Notes: generated by a model from the letters alone, not told the origin. A stretch of 40,924 bases of DNA from Oscillospiraceae bacterium (GCA_009779845.1 WRBE01000021.1:1-40924); one strand, 5' to 3'; shown: positions 1-9,308, counted from the stretch's first letter. Numbers and translations: made by a program.

Positions 1-1364
1 ATTCAGTGCCGTTTCATACCTCGCACCTTCTACGACCAGACGCGTCTGTAACGGCTCCCCTGGCACGCCCGCAAAGGCGCCCGCTGTCGGATCAAACGTC
101 ACCGTCACTTCTACCGGATCCACTGGAATCGCACGCCACTGCGCATACACGCTCGTCTCGTCGTCTCTCATCGCTACACTGAAGTCAAACTCGTGATCCA
201 ACTCCAGATCGTCGCGCTCTCGGCTCCAGCCCAGGAACTCGTACCCATCACGGGTCGGATTCGCAAACAACCCAGCCGTCGTTCCATAGGCTATGTTCAC
301 CTGGCGGTACAGAGCTGTATCTGAATCGTTGCGGTTCCACAGGAAGTCCACTCGGACGTAATCGTTCTCTTCAGCGCCAGTGTACTCTCCCCACCAGGCG
401 TACAGATCCGTGTCCTCCGTGATCTCCGTGCTGAAGTCAAATGACCATGTATCATTATCACCTGCTGGCACCGGGAACCAGCCGATGAATACATACCCAT
501 CACGGGTCGGCGTGATCGGCGGAACCACTGTATCTCCGCTGTAAACCGTCACTAAATGATGTAGCACATCCGGCGTTGTATGATTACGCCAGAACCGGAC
601 TACCGGATCTGTGTCGCTCGCACTACGCTCCCATTGCGCATATCGTCTGAGAATATGTTCTCCTTCGCCGGGATGCTGCACCACATTGCTTGGCAGCACG
701 CGCTCCCCGCCGACGGGATCTGTGAACCAGCCCTGGAATACATGCCCAGGCCGGGTCGGCTCGTCAATTGCGGCCATGGCGCTCGCATACGTCCCACCAA
801 TGTGGGCGTCATACTCCTGCTCCACTGGCGTGCCGCCGTTCCCGTCAAATATCACCGTCACCCTGGGGGCGTACCACTGCGCATACACTCTCGTCTCGGA
901 GGCCGTCACCCCATCCTCGAACTCAAACGGCTGTTCCTCATCCGGATCGTCACGCACTAAGCTCCAGCCCACAAATATGTAGTTCGCTCGCATCGGATCC
1001 GCAAAGGGCCCGACTGTCGTGCCTTGGGCGATCCGGACGTTGCGATACTCTGTCTCATCTGTCTCCGTCGTATTCCATAGGAACACGACTCGGACGTAAT
1101 CGTTCTCTTCAGCGCCAGTGTACGCTTCCCACTGGGCATATAGGTCACGGCTTACCGTGATCGCCGTCTCAAAATCAAACTCGTCATCTAAATCCGCATC
1201 ATCCGCTACCGTACTCCAGCCGATGAATACAAACCCATTACGGGTCGGAGTAATCGGCGGGACCACTGTATCCCCGCTGCGAACCGTCACTAAATGATGC
1301 AACACATCCGGCGATGTATGATTACGCCAGAACCGTACCACCGGGTCATCCTCGTCCGCACGGC
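1..1364 (-). repeat. 738-bp (246-residue) tandem supra-repeat inside the giant surface protein
   Basis: Three successive InlB-type modules of about 82 residues form a larger unit that is repeated. The unit at 627-1364 is followed by a second, incomplete one at 1-626. Matching landmarks are all exactly 738 bp apart: CACTGCGCATACAC at 137 and 875, GACGTAATCG at 355 and 1093, GCCGATGAATAC at 481 and 1219, AACCGTCACTAAATGATG at 544 and 1282. A separate 291-bp (97-residue) pair is visible with GATCCCCAGG at 1578 and 1869. Both periods are multiples of three, so the reading frame is kept. Confidence 0.85.
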
Positions 1365-4300
1365 GCTCAAACTGCGCAAATAGCGTCTCCTCGTCGGCTG
1401 CCGTCACCGGATCCGTGCTCAATACACGCACTCCGCCGACAGCCTCCGTAAACCACCCCTGGAATACCCAGGCGTCGCCTGGCACAATGTCTGCACGGGC
1501 TGGACGGAACTGAATTAGAGGGTTCGTTGGAGGAGTGCCTACCAAATCACCATTTCCGTCAAATGCCTGATCATACCGATCCCCAGGTGCACCCCGATTG
1601 ATCGTGCGCACCTGGTTATCCGTGTTATTTGCGGGCGCGGGCCACTGCCACGTACCCAGATTCGGGTTAAACGTGAGCACCTGCTCATCCCGCGTCCATT
1701 GGGCGAACAGAGTCTGTGTGCCGCCTACTGTCACTGTATCCGTACTCAATACACGCGTGCCTGCCGTCGGGTCTGTGAACCAACCCGTGAACGTCCAGCC
1801 ATCCCGCGTCGGATGATCTTGCGGATCGTATACCAAATTGTCATCTGCATCAAATGCCTGCGCGTACAGATCCCCAGGCGCACCACGATTGATCGTGCGC
1901 GTCTGATTCGCAGTCGCCGCTGCGTCACTTAACCCCGGCCACTCACCTTCGTTCGGGTTAAACGTGAGCACTTGCTCGTTACGCTCCCACTGGGCTACAA
2001 AAGTCCTCGCTTCGTTTACGGTGATCTCGCCTACATCTGCTCTCTGCAGACCCGTGCCGCCGCCAGTTGGTACCGTCTGATCCCATCCGGTGAGGGTCCA
2101 GCCCGGACGGACAGGCACAGGCACTCTGGCTATGCCAATTTCAGTATCCACAATCACGACTTCCGTGATGGGGCCATAATTATCTGTTCCCACACGGCCG
2201 AAGTTCAAGTCGAACGTCACTTGTACATCGTTGAGCTGACTCACCTCGCCGTGTTGGTTACCCCATACGGCGATGAGATGCTTGTCGTCCCCCGGCATGT
2301 CAAAGTTATGGGTGCGGGAGATTGGGCCTGTAAAGCCAGGGATATATTGGTTGTCACCTGTATTGGTCGGCAATGCCTCCAATTCTGCCAGTGTCATCCA
2401 ACCCAGGAAGGTCTGGTTGGTTGCGGCACCTGCATATAGCTCCACCGCATCCTCTGCTTCTACGTTATGGGTTCCCACAGACGCCCCTGTATTGGCAGCG
2501 ATTTCATACCCGTCTACAGTCACTGTCATGCCTGTCGGGGTGCTGGCCGCCCTATATTCTATTTCTAACTCATGTGTAACTAGAATCGTTACCACTGCCG
2601 TGCCGGATATTGTGGTTCCGTCAAGAGTTGCGGTTACGTTGTTGTTCGACCCCATGGCAGCCGCCGATGTGGCCGTGGCCGTTGTCGTATTCGCTTCCCC
2701 TGCCGCGTTGGATGCCGGGGAAACTGTTACGTTGGCGGGTGTTGCAGATGCCCAATTGATTACAAAGCTGTCTTGATCCGGCATGGGGTCGCCGAACTGG
2801 TTTAACACCACAGCCGTAAGCGGTACGTTGCCACCCCGGAATACACTGGGCGCATCAGGGGTTACGCTGATAGAGTGCGGAACTTCTCTGCGGGTTATAT
2901 TGACGATACCATTTGCGGAAATGTCTGTACCGCTAAGCCTTGCCGTAATTGTATTCGCACCCTCCGGTGCCGTCAATGCCGCCGTGGCCCTTGTCGTATT
3001 TACTTGCCCTGCCGCATTGGATGTCGGGGAAACTGTTACGTTGGCAGTATTTTCAGAAGACCAATTGATTACAAAGTTCTCTTGGTTCGGCAGCGGGTCG
3101 CCAAACTGGTCTATTACGATTGCGGTAAAGTCGCCGTATTGCAGGTTGCCTACGGTTATAGAAGGGGGTTCCAGTCTAATCGTGTCCGGAACGCGCAGTT
3201 CAAATACCGCAACAAACGTCAGCGGGCCTGTTACGTACATGGCCGCAATTGCCTCCGGGGTCATCACGACGTCGTTGTGCGTCCAGTGCCTAAAGCCCCA
3301 ACCGTCTCTTGCCTCCGGGACGGGAGGCAGGCCGATTGGTGCGCCTCTGGGTGTTTCACCAGTGTAGCCTTCGTGGGCTTCTGCGTCTCTGCTCTCACGC
3401 AGATTCCGTGTAATGGATGCTTCCCCGTCTACTGTGCCGCCAGTATCTGCTGTGCTGGGGAAGGCGTTGAAGATTATGTTGTGGTATCTATAGTCGATTC
3501 TGGATTGGATATGAGTATCTACTGATATTGTACGATTTGGTAGGATCTCCTCTGTTGAGTTGATTGTTGTAGTATTGTCAATTGGTATAGTAGAGTACCA
3601 ACGGATAATGGAGGCATTCCATGGGTGGTCGTCTACTTCAAAGTCGAGTATGGAACTACGGAGTACAAAATCGCCGCTTCGAATCTCCATCGGTGGGTTT
3701 ACAGGAACTGGCGTTGTGCTACCTTCGGGAATAACGCCGAGATTATTCGCAGCTGCGTTATTGGTCGCAAAGTTGATATTCGCATGTCGTGTTGTATGAA
3801 TCTCCGCAACCATCGAACTAACGTCCCCTGCTGTGCCAATGGTTTCAAAGGTTATTGTGCGGGCTTCAATCCATCTGCGCACGTTTATATCGTGATTGTT
3901 AAACAAATGCGTACGCCATTCGGCTTGAAGCGGACTGGGGTTTACACCAAACCATCTTATACTACCTTCGCTTGGAAAGGTGGGATTGCGAAACCCCAAG
4001 TTTTCGTCTATACGGGCACCGTTGCGAGCAATGTTGTATTCAAACACAACACCGGCGTTTATACGAATCCGGGTTGTTGCTTGGTGCGGTGGTAAGTTAC
4101 CATTAGCTCGTGCTGCAGTCCCCGGACTGGCTGCTGTGGGGTCAAGATTAACCCAGATACCGCCGCCGTCAGTAGCGGTGTTTCCAGTTATGCGTACTCC
4201 ATTTTGGATATCAAGGGCAGGGTTGGCAGCAAGATTTGAGTTTACGTGAATACCGCCGCCATTACCACCTGCAGTATTGCCGTGGATTCTGATATTGCCG

Positions 4301-5625
4301 TCTATACTTACGGCTCTGGCATTACTGAGCGCAGCCCTTATATGGATACCTCCGCCATTACCGCCTGCAGTGTTGCCGGTTATGCTGGCATTGTTGCGTA
4401 TTCTTACGGCCTCAGATGCGCTTATGTTGGCACCTATAAAAATACCGCCGCCATCACCATTTGCAGTGTTACCGTGGACTCGGCTGTTGTCATACATGCG
4501 AATGCGGCCGCCAGTTTCATTAACGTTCATACTTATACCGCCGCCAGTACCAGTAGGGTGTGTCGTACGGTTGTAAGAAATTGTAGCGTTATCACGCATT
4601 GTAAGTACGCCATTACTAAAAACTCTAACACCGCCGCCTCCGACGGCACTGGCTGTAGTGTTCCCGGTTATAATTGCATCATCTTGCATTGTCAAGGTAG
4701 CATCCGAGTTAAGCTGAACACCGCCGCCTACACCAACTGCATGGTTATTTTCTATGCGGGCTGTACCTGACATTGTAACGACGCTAGTACCCGCTCCACC
4801 GGTACCGCCAGTCTGAATGCCCCCACCAGAGTTTCCCGTAGCTTGATTGTACGAAATAGTCCCGCCGAGCATCGTCAAGCTGGAACCGCTTGGGACATTT
4901 ACACCGCCGCCACCTCTACCCGTACGTGTATCAGTGGCAACGTTATTAGTAATGACACTGCCCGAATGCATGGTCATAAATGAACCGGAACCCGAAGTAG
5001 ACCCTGCGTCAACGTCAACACCGCCGCCCTCAGCTGCCCGGTTATTACTTATCGTGCTACCGGCATGTAAGTGCAAATGACCACCGGCGGCACCACTACC
5101 GGGCTGAATTTGTATACCACCACCGAGAGTACCGATAATTGCCACCGGTCTTGTCAAGGTAACATTGTGTAGGTGCAAGTTTGCGTTGTTGCCTACAATA
5201 AAGTGCCTTGCTGTGCCACCGGTTCGGGTAATGCTGTACGCCTCGCCATCTGTTCTATTACTAAAAATACGCACGGTTCTGTTGGCCCCGATTCCAAGTG
5301 CACCACCGCTTATCTCAATGCTATTCATCAAAAGGACGGCTCTATTGTTACCGTCTACGGCAGTAGCAAGACTGTTAGCGCCTGCACCACCATGAGTAAC
5401 TTCATGAATGACAAGAGTCGGAAAATCTCTTTCAATGATTTCCCGCATGGTCAACCCTTCATCAAGCGGCATTATCCCAACCACCCCATCCTCACCGGCG
5501 ACAGGCACAACCTGCTCCCCGCCGGGGGCGGCGATGGCGTCTGGCGGCATCATGGTCAATAGCATGAGCAATGCCAATACCAAACAACCGATTCTCTTCA
5601 TTCTTTTCCGAAACTCGTAACGCAT
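1..5625 (-). CDS. Giant secreted beta-helix / Ig-like / InlB-repeat surface protein (C-terminus beyond window)
   Basis: I read this frame triplet by triplet from 5625 to base 1 and found no stop, so at least 1875 codons lie here and the 3' end is outside the window. The ATG at 5625 follows AGGAG (about 5636-5640). Residues 1 to about 33 are a signal peptide (basic MRYEFRKRMKR, then a Leu-rich core). Residues about 95-560 repeat a GNGGGI/GGGVxV pattern with N, T and S, typical of right-handed parallel beta-helices of adhesins or polysaccharide-binding proteins. About 810-1015 are two Ig-like domains, each with VxNQFGDP- or VIDQFGDP-type motifs. From about 1016 onward come ten modules of the Flg_new/InlB B-repeat type (GYxFxGWxxxxxxxxxxF...YAQW). 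It is secreted; an anchor such as SLH or LPXTG would be in the unseen C-terminus. Ligand unknown. An adhesin or glycan-binding role is inferred only. Confidence 0.85.
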   Translation of the reverse strand, partial: MRYEFRKRMKRIGCLVLALLMLLTMMPPDAIAAPGGEQVVPVAGEDGVVGIMPLDEGLTMREIIERDFPTLVIHEVTHGGAGANSLATAVDGNNRAVLLMNSIEISGGALGIGANRTVRIFSNRTDGEAYSITRTGGTARHFIVGNNANLHLHNVTLTRPVAIIGTLGGGIQIQPGSGAAGGHLHLHAGSTISNNRAAEGGGVDVDAGSTSGSGSFMTMHSGSVITNNVATDTRTGRGGGGVNVPSGSSLTMLGGTISYNQATGNSGGGIQTGGTGGAGTSVVTMSGTARIENNHAVGVGGGVQLNSDATLTMQDDAIITGNTTASAVGGGGVRVFSNGVLTMRDNATISYNRTTHPTGTGGGISMNVNETGGRIRMYDNSRVHGNTANGDGGGIFIGANISASEAVRIRNNASITGNTAGGNGGGIHIRAALSNARAVSIDGNIRIHGNTAGGNGGGIHVNSNLAANPALDIQNGVRITGNTATDGGGIWVNLDPTAASPGTAARANGNLPPHQATTRIRINAGVVFEYNIARNGARIDENLGFRNPTFPSEGSIRWFGVNPSPLQAEWRTHLFNNHDINVRRWIEARTITFETIGTAGDVSSMVAEIHTTRHANINFATNNAAANNLGVIPEGSTTPVPVNPPMEIRSGDFVLRSSILDFEVDDHPWNASIIRWYSTIPIDNTTTINSTEEILPNRTISVDTHIQSRIDYRYHNIIFNAFPSTADTGGTVDGEASITRNLRESRDAEAHEGYTGETPRGAPIGLPPVPEARDGWGFRHWTHNDVVMTPEAIAAMYVTGPLTFVAVFELRVPDTIRLEPPSITVGNLQYGDFTAIVIDQFGDPLPNQENFVINWSSENTANVTVSPTSNAAGQVNTTRATAALTAPEGANTITARLSGTDISANGIVNITRREVPHSISVTPDAPSVFRGGNVPLTAVVLNQFGDPMPDQDSFVINWASATPANVTVSPASNAAGEANTTTATATSAAAMGSNNNVTATLDGTTISGTAVVTILVTHELEIEYRAASTPTGMTVTVDGYEIAANTGASVGTHNVEAEDAVELYAGAATNQTFLGWMTLAELEALPTNTGDNQYIPGFTGPISRTHNFDMPGDDKHLIAVWGNQHGEVSQLNDVQVTFDLNFGRVGTDNYGPITEVVIVDTEIGIARVPVPVRPGWTLTGWDQTVPTGGGTGLQRADVGEITVNEARTFVAQWERNEQVLTFNPNEGEWPGLSDAAATANQTRTINRGAPGDLYAQAFDADDNLVYDPQDHPTRDGWTFTGWFTDPTAGTRVLSTDTVTVGGTQTLFAQWTRDEQVLTFNPNLGTWQWPAPANNTDNQVRTINRGAPGDRYDQAFDGNGDLVGTPPTNPLIQFRPARADIVPGDAWVFQGWFTEAVGGVRVLSTDPVTAADEETLFAQFERRADEDDPVVRFWRNHTSPDVLHHLVTVRSGDTVVPPITPTRNGFVFIGWSTVADDADLDDEFDFETAITVSRDLYAQWEAYTGAEENDYVRVVFLWNTTETDETEYRNVRIAQGTTVGPFADPMRANYIFVGWSLVRDDPDEEQPFEFEDGVTASETRVYAQWYAPRVTVIFDGNGGTPVEQEYDAHIGGTYASAMAAIDEPTRPGHVFQGWFTDPVGGERVLPSNVVQHPGEGEHILRRYAQWERSASDTDPVVRFWRNHTTPDVLHHLVTVYSGDTVVPPITPTRDGYVFIGWFPVPAGDNDTWSFDFSTEITEDTDLYAWWGEYTGAEENDYVRVDFLWNRNDSDTALYRQVNIAYGTTAGLFANPTRDGYEFLGWSRERDDLELDHEFDFSVAMRDDETSVYAQWRAIPVDPVEVTVTFDPTAGAFAGVPGEPLQTRLVVEGARYETALN

Positions 5626-6057
5626 ACCTATATCTCTCCTTGATTCTTTCTAAATTTCACATAAGCATTTACAATATTATGTCACCTAATTGGTTCTACC
5701 TATATACATTCCCAGATGTCGAATTATACAGCAATACGCAAGCCTATGCAAGTATTTCCAAGGGTTTTTAATATTTCATTTTTGTAACAAAAGTCTTATT
5801 TTTTTAATAATTTATTTATAATTAAAGAAATATGTTAATATTCAGCCTACCCCTCTACTTCGCCCCGGACACAGGTTCCCTTTGCGCTATCCCTTGCCAC
5901 AGCTGGAGAAAGAGACAATGTGATACGGCGGTTGACAGTGTCGCTGATGTCTGTTCTCGTGCTCCCACTTGGGCGGGTCGCCACAGGCGATTGGTCTGTT
6001 TTTTTGGCCAACGCAGTTGAGTTCACTCAAAGAATGATGCATGTCATAGTTGTGTGC
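5626..6057. other. Intergenic region, AT-rich upstream of the surface-protein gene
   Basis: Apart from the ribosome binding site (5636-5640) and the candidate promoter of the surface-protein gene, I see no gene here. Bases 5760-5850 are strikingly AT-rich (runs such as TTATTTTTTTAATAATTTATTT) compared with the balanced composition around them. Bases 5860-6057 return to normal composition but carry no ORF with a credible start or recognisable product. Confidence 0.5.
5723..5751 (-). promoter_or_regulatory. Candidate promoter of the giant surface-protein gene
   Basis: On the minus strand a perfect TATAAT lies at 5728-5723 with TTGCAT as -35 at 5751-5746, 17 bp apart, about 100 bp upstream of the start codon. 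The -35 matches the consensus at only three positions, but TTGCAT also appears at the same spacing in front of two other transcription units of this window. The region is AT-rich (5760-5850). Confidence 0.4.
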
Positions 6058-6101
6058 GCTCAAAATAAATCCAGCTGCTCCCGACATCAGGAGTAGCTGG
6101 A
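6058..6101 (-). terminator. Rho-independent terminator of the CUT1 transporter operon
   Basis: A 12-bp stem (TCCAGCTGCTCC at 6070-6081 with GGAGTAGCTGGA at 6090-6101, one G-U pair) with an 8-base loop lies 38 bp past the stop of the last permease. Read on the minus strand it is followed by ATTTATTTTGAG, a U-rich tail. Confidence 0.8.
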
Positions 6102-6139
6102 TCTGGTATTCTGCACCATTCGTTCGCATATATGCCCAT

Positions 6140-6967
6140 TTAACCTTTTACCGCACCGGTAACCATCCCTTTCACGATTTGTCTCTGGAAGATCAAATAG
6201 ATAATCACGGCGGGGATCAAGGTTAAAAGGAAGCCCGCCATAATAAGCTGCCATTCCATTTTATACATCCCCCTGAACTGCACCGCCTGTAGCTGCAAGG
6301 TAAAGTGACTCGTGTTGAATCCTATAATGAGGCGCGGCAATAAAAAATCGTTCCACAACCATAGGGCGTTTATGATAATTACCGTCGCATTTACCGGCTT
6401 CAAGACAGGAAAAATAATCCGCCTGAAGGTCTGAAACGCATTGCAGCCATCTATGGCTGCCGCTTCATCCAACTCTCTCGGTATGCCCATACAGAAGCCC
6501 CGGTAAAGGAATACGGCCATGGGTACGCCGCACCCCCAGTAAATAAGGGCCAGCCCCCACCAAGTTTCATAGATCCGCAAGGCAGACGAAACCCGAACCA
6601 GAGACAGCATAAACGACTGAAACGGGATCATGATCGGAATGATCAGAAGGAAGAAGATGATTTTTGCCAGTTTCCCCGTATTATTCCGCGCAATTTGATA
6701 CCCCGCCATAGATGCCAAGAACACAATACCGCCAGTGCCTGTTACCGTCACAAGCAACGTATTCAAAAATGCCGTCAGGTAATTCATCCGATAGAAGGCT
6801 TCCACAAAGTTATCAAAATTCAAACTCGTCGGTAGGGAGATCACACTCCGCACGATTTCCTGATAGCTTTTAAACGAGTTGATGATAACCAGGTAGAAGG
6901 GGATCAACATGATAATTACAACCAGCAGTAACACCGAAAAAGTAATCCACCTGCCTGCGTTTTTCAC
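6140..6967 (-). CDS. CUT1-family sugar ABC transporter permease (MalG/AraQ/YesQ type)
   Basis: This is a 275-residue inner-membrane protein with about six hydrophobic segments, the usual size for MalG-like permeases. The EAA loop that docks the ATPase is visible at about residues 167-190 (DEAAAIDGCNAFQTFRRI, then PVLKP). With the neighbouring permease it would form the channel for sugars delivered by the lipoprotein encoded at 7932-9233. The start is GTG at 6967, overlapping the stop of the upstream permease as GTGA, with GAGGTGAG just before it, so translation is coupled. No ATPase gene lies in the cluster; Firmicute CUT1 systems commonly share an MsmX-type ATPase encoded elsewhere (family knowledge). 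Exact substrate not readable from sequence; a glucan- or xyloglucan-derived oligosaccharide is inferred from the two glycosidases upstream. Confidence 0.9.
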   Translation of the reverse strand: MKNAGRWITFSVLLLVVIIMLIPFYLVIINSFKSYQEIVRSVISLPTSLNFDNFVEAFYRMNYLTAFLNTLLVTVTGTGGIVFLASMAGYQIARNNTGKLAKIIFFLLIIPIMIPFQSFMLSLVRVSSALRIYETWWGLALIYWGCGVPMAVFLYRGFCMGIPRELDEAAAIDGCNAFQTFRRIIFPVLKPVNATVIIINALWLWNDFLLPRLIIGFNTSHFTLQLQAVQFRGMYKMEWQLIMAGFLLTLIPAVIIYLIFQRQIVKGMVTGAVKG

Positions 6968-7851
6968 ATGCTCACCTCTCTTCGCCGGAATAGAGAAATC
7001 TGTAATGCGGTGATAATCGCCACAAGAATAAATAAAATCACCGATTGTGCGCTGCCGTATCCAAGTTGTCTTAAGGTGCCGAAACCGGTTCTGAATATCT
7101 GAAGCGCCATGGTTGTCGTGGCGCCGCCCGGCCCCCCGTCGGTCAGGGAGAAGATCAAGTCGAATTGTTTAAATGAATTTGCAATGGCGAGGAATACGCA
7201 AAAAGTAATCGACGGTAAAATAATAGGGATTGTCACAAAGAAAAACTGTCTGACCCTACTGGCACCATCCATAGCCGCCGCCTCTTTTAATTCGCTTGGC
7301 ACAGACTGCAGAGCTGCCACATAGATGATTGTGTAAAAACCGAGGGCCTGCCAGATAGAAACCAAAATCACCGAGTAAAATGCGAGATCTCTATTACCCA
7401 GCCAACTCCATTGCAGAAAGCCGAGCCTCTCGCCGGTCAGCTCAAAGAGGGAATCAAAGACATTGCCAAAGATAAACTGCCATATAAATCCGATAATCAC
7501 CAAGCTGATGACATTCGGTATGTAAAACGATGTGCGGAAAAAGCCTTTTCCCTTGATTTTGCTGTCCAGTAGCGAGGCCAGCAAGATTGACAGCACATTG
7601 ATCAACACCACAAAAGCGGCGGCATAAGCCAATGTAAATCTCAGAGCTCTGGTCGCATTCAGGTCGTTAAAAAACCGCGTGTAGTTCTCAACCCCTATAA
7701 ACTGCGCGCTCCTAACGCCATCCCAGTCCGTAAAAGAATAATAAATGGTCATGAAAAAAGGCACAAAAATGAAGATAGTTACAAAGAATAGTGCAGGGGT
7801 AGTAAACGCGATCAATCTCATTCGCCGTGCTTTTTCTTTCACGTATTTCAC
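6964..7851 (-). CDS. CUT1-family sugar ABC transporter permease (MalF/YesP/LplB type)
   Basis: The product is 295 residues with six hydrophobic segments and an N-terminal basic stretch (KEKARRMR). It carries the permease EAA motif near residues 191-215 (KEAAAMDGASRVRQF, then IPIILPS) and the FTDWDG-type periplasmic segment near residue 40 seen in MalF/UgpA-like proteins. It pairs with the permease at 6140-6967. The start is uncertain: GTG at 7851 is given, but a second in-frame GTG at 7842 has a better-placed AGGTGA five bases upstream. It follows the binding-protein gene by 80 bp, with a strong stem-loop in that gap. The substrate is inferred only from context. Confidence 0.9.
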   Translation of the reverse strand: MKYVKEKARRMRLIAFTTPALFFVTIFIFVPFFMTIYYSFTDWDGVRSAQFIGVENYTRFFNDLNATRALRFTLAYAAAFVVLINVLSILLASLLDSKIKGKGFFRTSFYIPNVISLVIIGFIWQFIFGNVFDSLFELTGERLGFLQWSWLGNRDLAFYSVILVSIWQALGFYTIIYVAALQSVPSELKEAAAMDGASRVRQFFFVTIPIILPSITFCVFLAIANSFKQFDLIFSLTDGGPGGATTTMALQIFRTGFGTLRQLGYGSAQSVILFILVAIITALQISLFRRREVSM

Positions 7852-7867
7852 CTCACCATCATGTCAA

Positions 7868-7898
7868 CCGGGCAGCAAGACGGTTGCCTGCTGCCCGG
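7868..7898 (-). other. Intercistronic stem-loop between binding-protein and permease genes
   Basis: CCGGGCAGCA (7868-7877) pairs perfectly with TGCTGCCCGG (7889-7898) around an 11-base loop. In the direction of transcription (minus) no U-run follows, so it is unlikely to be a true terminator. In maltose-type operons hairpins at this place protect the upstream binding-protein mRNA and lower permease expression. That role is inferred here. Confidence 0.6.
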
Positions 7899-7931
7899 CC
7901 TTCTATTTATATTTTTCTGCTTGCAAAAACG

Positions 7932-9233
7932 TTAGCGGAACATAGCAGTCAGCTCTGAGCGGACTTGATCTCTGGTGAATGTGCCGGCTACATAGTTCTG
8001 GAATACCCTGCCGAAGGGCTCCTCGGTTCCCTCGGGGCCGGTGAATATCCACCACGGAGCGGTTTGACCCGAAGCGATGAAGTAAGCGGTCTCTTCGGCC
8101 AACATGGCATCAGGCATAGCCGCACCGATTTGAGGCGATATCTGCCCGATCTGCTCTGGGATCCAGCTCCTGCCGAAGTCAGACGTGGTCAGCCACTCCA
8201 GCCACAACAGGGTCTCTTCCAGGTTTTCCGTATTGCCGACGCGGAAGGTCAGGTTGGAGTCAACCGCCAGAACGGCTCTGCCGTCTAAGCGCGGGTGCAG
8301 GACATAGCCAAGCCGTATATCGGGGTTGGCGCTACGGATCGAATCCTCGGCCCAAGTGCCTTGATGTATCATGGCAACCGTGCCGTTGGCCATGGCACTT
8401 ACCTGGTCGTCAAATGTGCTCTCCATCGGGCGGTTTCCGCCAAATTCATATACCAGATCCAGGATGTCTAAGGCAAAATCAAGCTCCGGAAGTTCGCCAA
8501 ATTCGATGACACCGGCTGCCAGATCGGCAAAGAAACGCTCAAAGTCACCGTTGTACACATCGGACATGGAGGGATATACCGTCTGCGGCAGCACCCACCA
8601 CTCGGCAAAACCGGTGGCAAACGGCTGGATGCCCGCTGCGACCAGGGCCTCACAGGCGGCTCGCAGTTCCTCTAGGGTCTCGGGCAAATCTTCAATACCA
8701 GCTTGCTCGAAGAGATCCTTGTTGAAGATATACCCGTGTGACTGCAGCACGAAGGGGTAGCCGGTGATCGCACCGTCAACCGTTACGCTGTGGAGCAAGT
8801 TGGGGTCGATATTGGCCATGAAAGGCTCATTCGTCAGATCAAAGGTAAAATCGCGGAATAACATATTCTCTGCATATGCGCTACTCATAAACATATCGGG
8901 AATTCGGCCTGCGTTCAGGCGGGTGAGAAGCAGAGTCTGATAATCGTTCTGCTCAATGAACATATCAATGGTAACGCGTCCATCCGTGTACTCGTAATAG
9001 GCCGCTGCCATGTTGTTGTAGAACTCGGTCAATTCCGGGCTGTTCAGCATGAAGCTGAGGGTCACGGGCTCAACCGCTGGATCGGGATCGGGGTCAGCGG
9101 GCGCCTCTGCAACGGGCGGTGCCTCTGCGGCGGGGGGCGCCTCTGCAGCGGGCGGTGCGTCATTGCCGGTACAACCGGCGACCAGAGTGACAAGCAGAAG
9201 CAAGGCGAGTACGATGGATAGGGTTCTTTTCAT
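7932..9233 (-). CDS. Extracellular sugar-binding lipoprotein of a CUT1 ABC transporter
   Basis: This is a 433-residue family-1 solute-binding protein, matching the usual 420-450. The signal peptide ends in a lipobox (LVAGC, Cys21), so the mature protein is lipid-anchored outside the membrane. Residues about 26-50 are a low-complexity linker of PPAAEA/DPDP repeats, and the rest has the typical pattern of this family (NNMAAAYYEYTDGRVTI near 70-85, ending in a Trp/Phe-rich sugar-binding half). The ATG at 9233 has AGGAGG eight bases upstream. It sits between the GH3 glycosidase and the two permeases, all on the same strand, and is flanked by a stem-loop on each side, a layout that would let it be made in excess. 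Ligand not determinable; probably an oligosaccharide released by the neighbouring glycosidase. Confidence 0.92.
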   Translation of the reverse strand: MKRTLSIVLALLLLVTLVAGCTGNDAPPAAEAPPAAEAPPVAEAPADPDPDPAVEPVTLSFMLNSPELTEFYNNMAAAYYEYTDGRVTIDMFIEQNDYQTLLLTRLNAGRIPDMFMSSAYAENMLFRDFTFDLTNEPFMANIDPNLLHSVTVDGAITGYPFVLQSHGYIFNKDLFEQAGIEDLPETLEELRAACEALVAAGIQPFATGFAEWWVLPQTVYPSMSDVYNGDFERFFADLAAGVIEFGELPELDFALDILDLVYEFGGNRPMESTFDDQVSAMANGTVAMIHQGTWAEDSIRSANPDIRLGYVLHPRLDGRAVLAVDSNLTFRVGNTENLEETLLWLEWLTTSDFGRSWIPEQIGQISPQIGAAMPDAMLAEETAYFIASGQTAPWWIFTGPEGTEEPFGRVFQNYVAGTFTRDQVRSELTAMFR

Positions 9234-9264
9234 TTGACTTTCCTCCTAAAAAATAATATGTGGT

Positions 9265-9285
9265 GGGGGGAGAGTTCCTCCCCCC
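9265..9285 (-). other. GC-rich stem-loop between GH3 and binding-protein genes
   Basis: GGGGGGAG (9265-9272) pairs with CTCCCCCC (9278-9285) around a 5-base loop. On the minus strand a TTATTTTTT run follows only after about ten bases, just before the AGGAGG of the next gene. It could be a weak or partial terminator separating the GH3 gene from the transporter genes, or an mRNA-processing site. Confidence 0.5.
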
Positions 9286-9308
9286 TGGCCTGTTGTGATG
9301 TTATGTCA

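Noticed and set aside
1..1364. Regularly spaced repeats considered as a CRISPR-like or satellite array
   Set aside because: The period is 738 bp with long conserved coding modules in frame, and no short identical repeat/spacer pattern exists.
2273..5562. Several plus-strand frames of 150-220 codons
   Set aside because: They are antisense to the giant surface protein, which reads through without a stop and starts with a signal peptide and ribosome site.
5887..6129. 80-codon minus-strand frame after the permease gene
   Set aside because: It contains the terminator hairpin at 6058-6101, has no ribosome site and no recognisable product.
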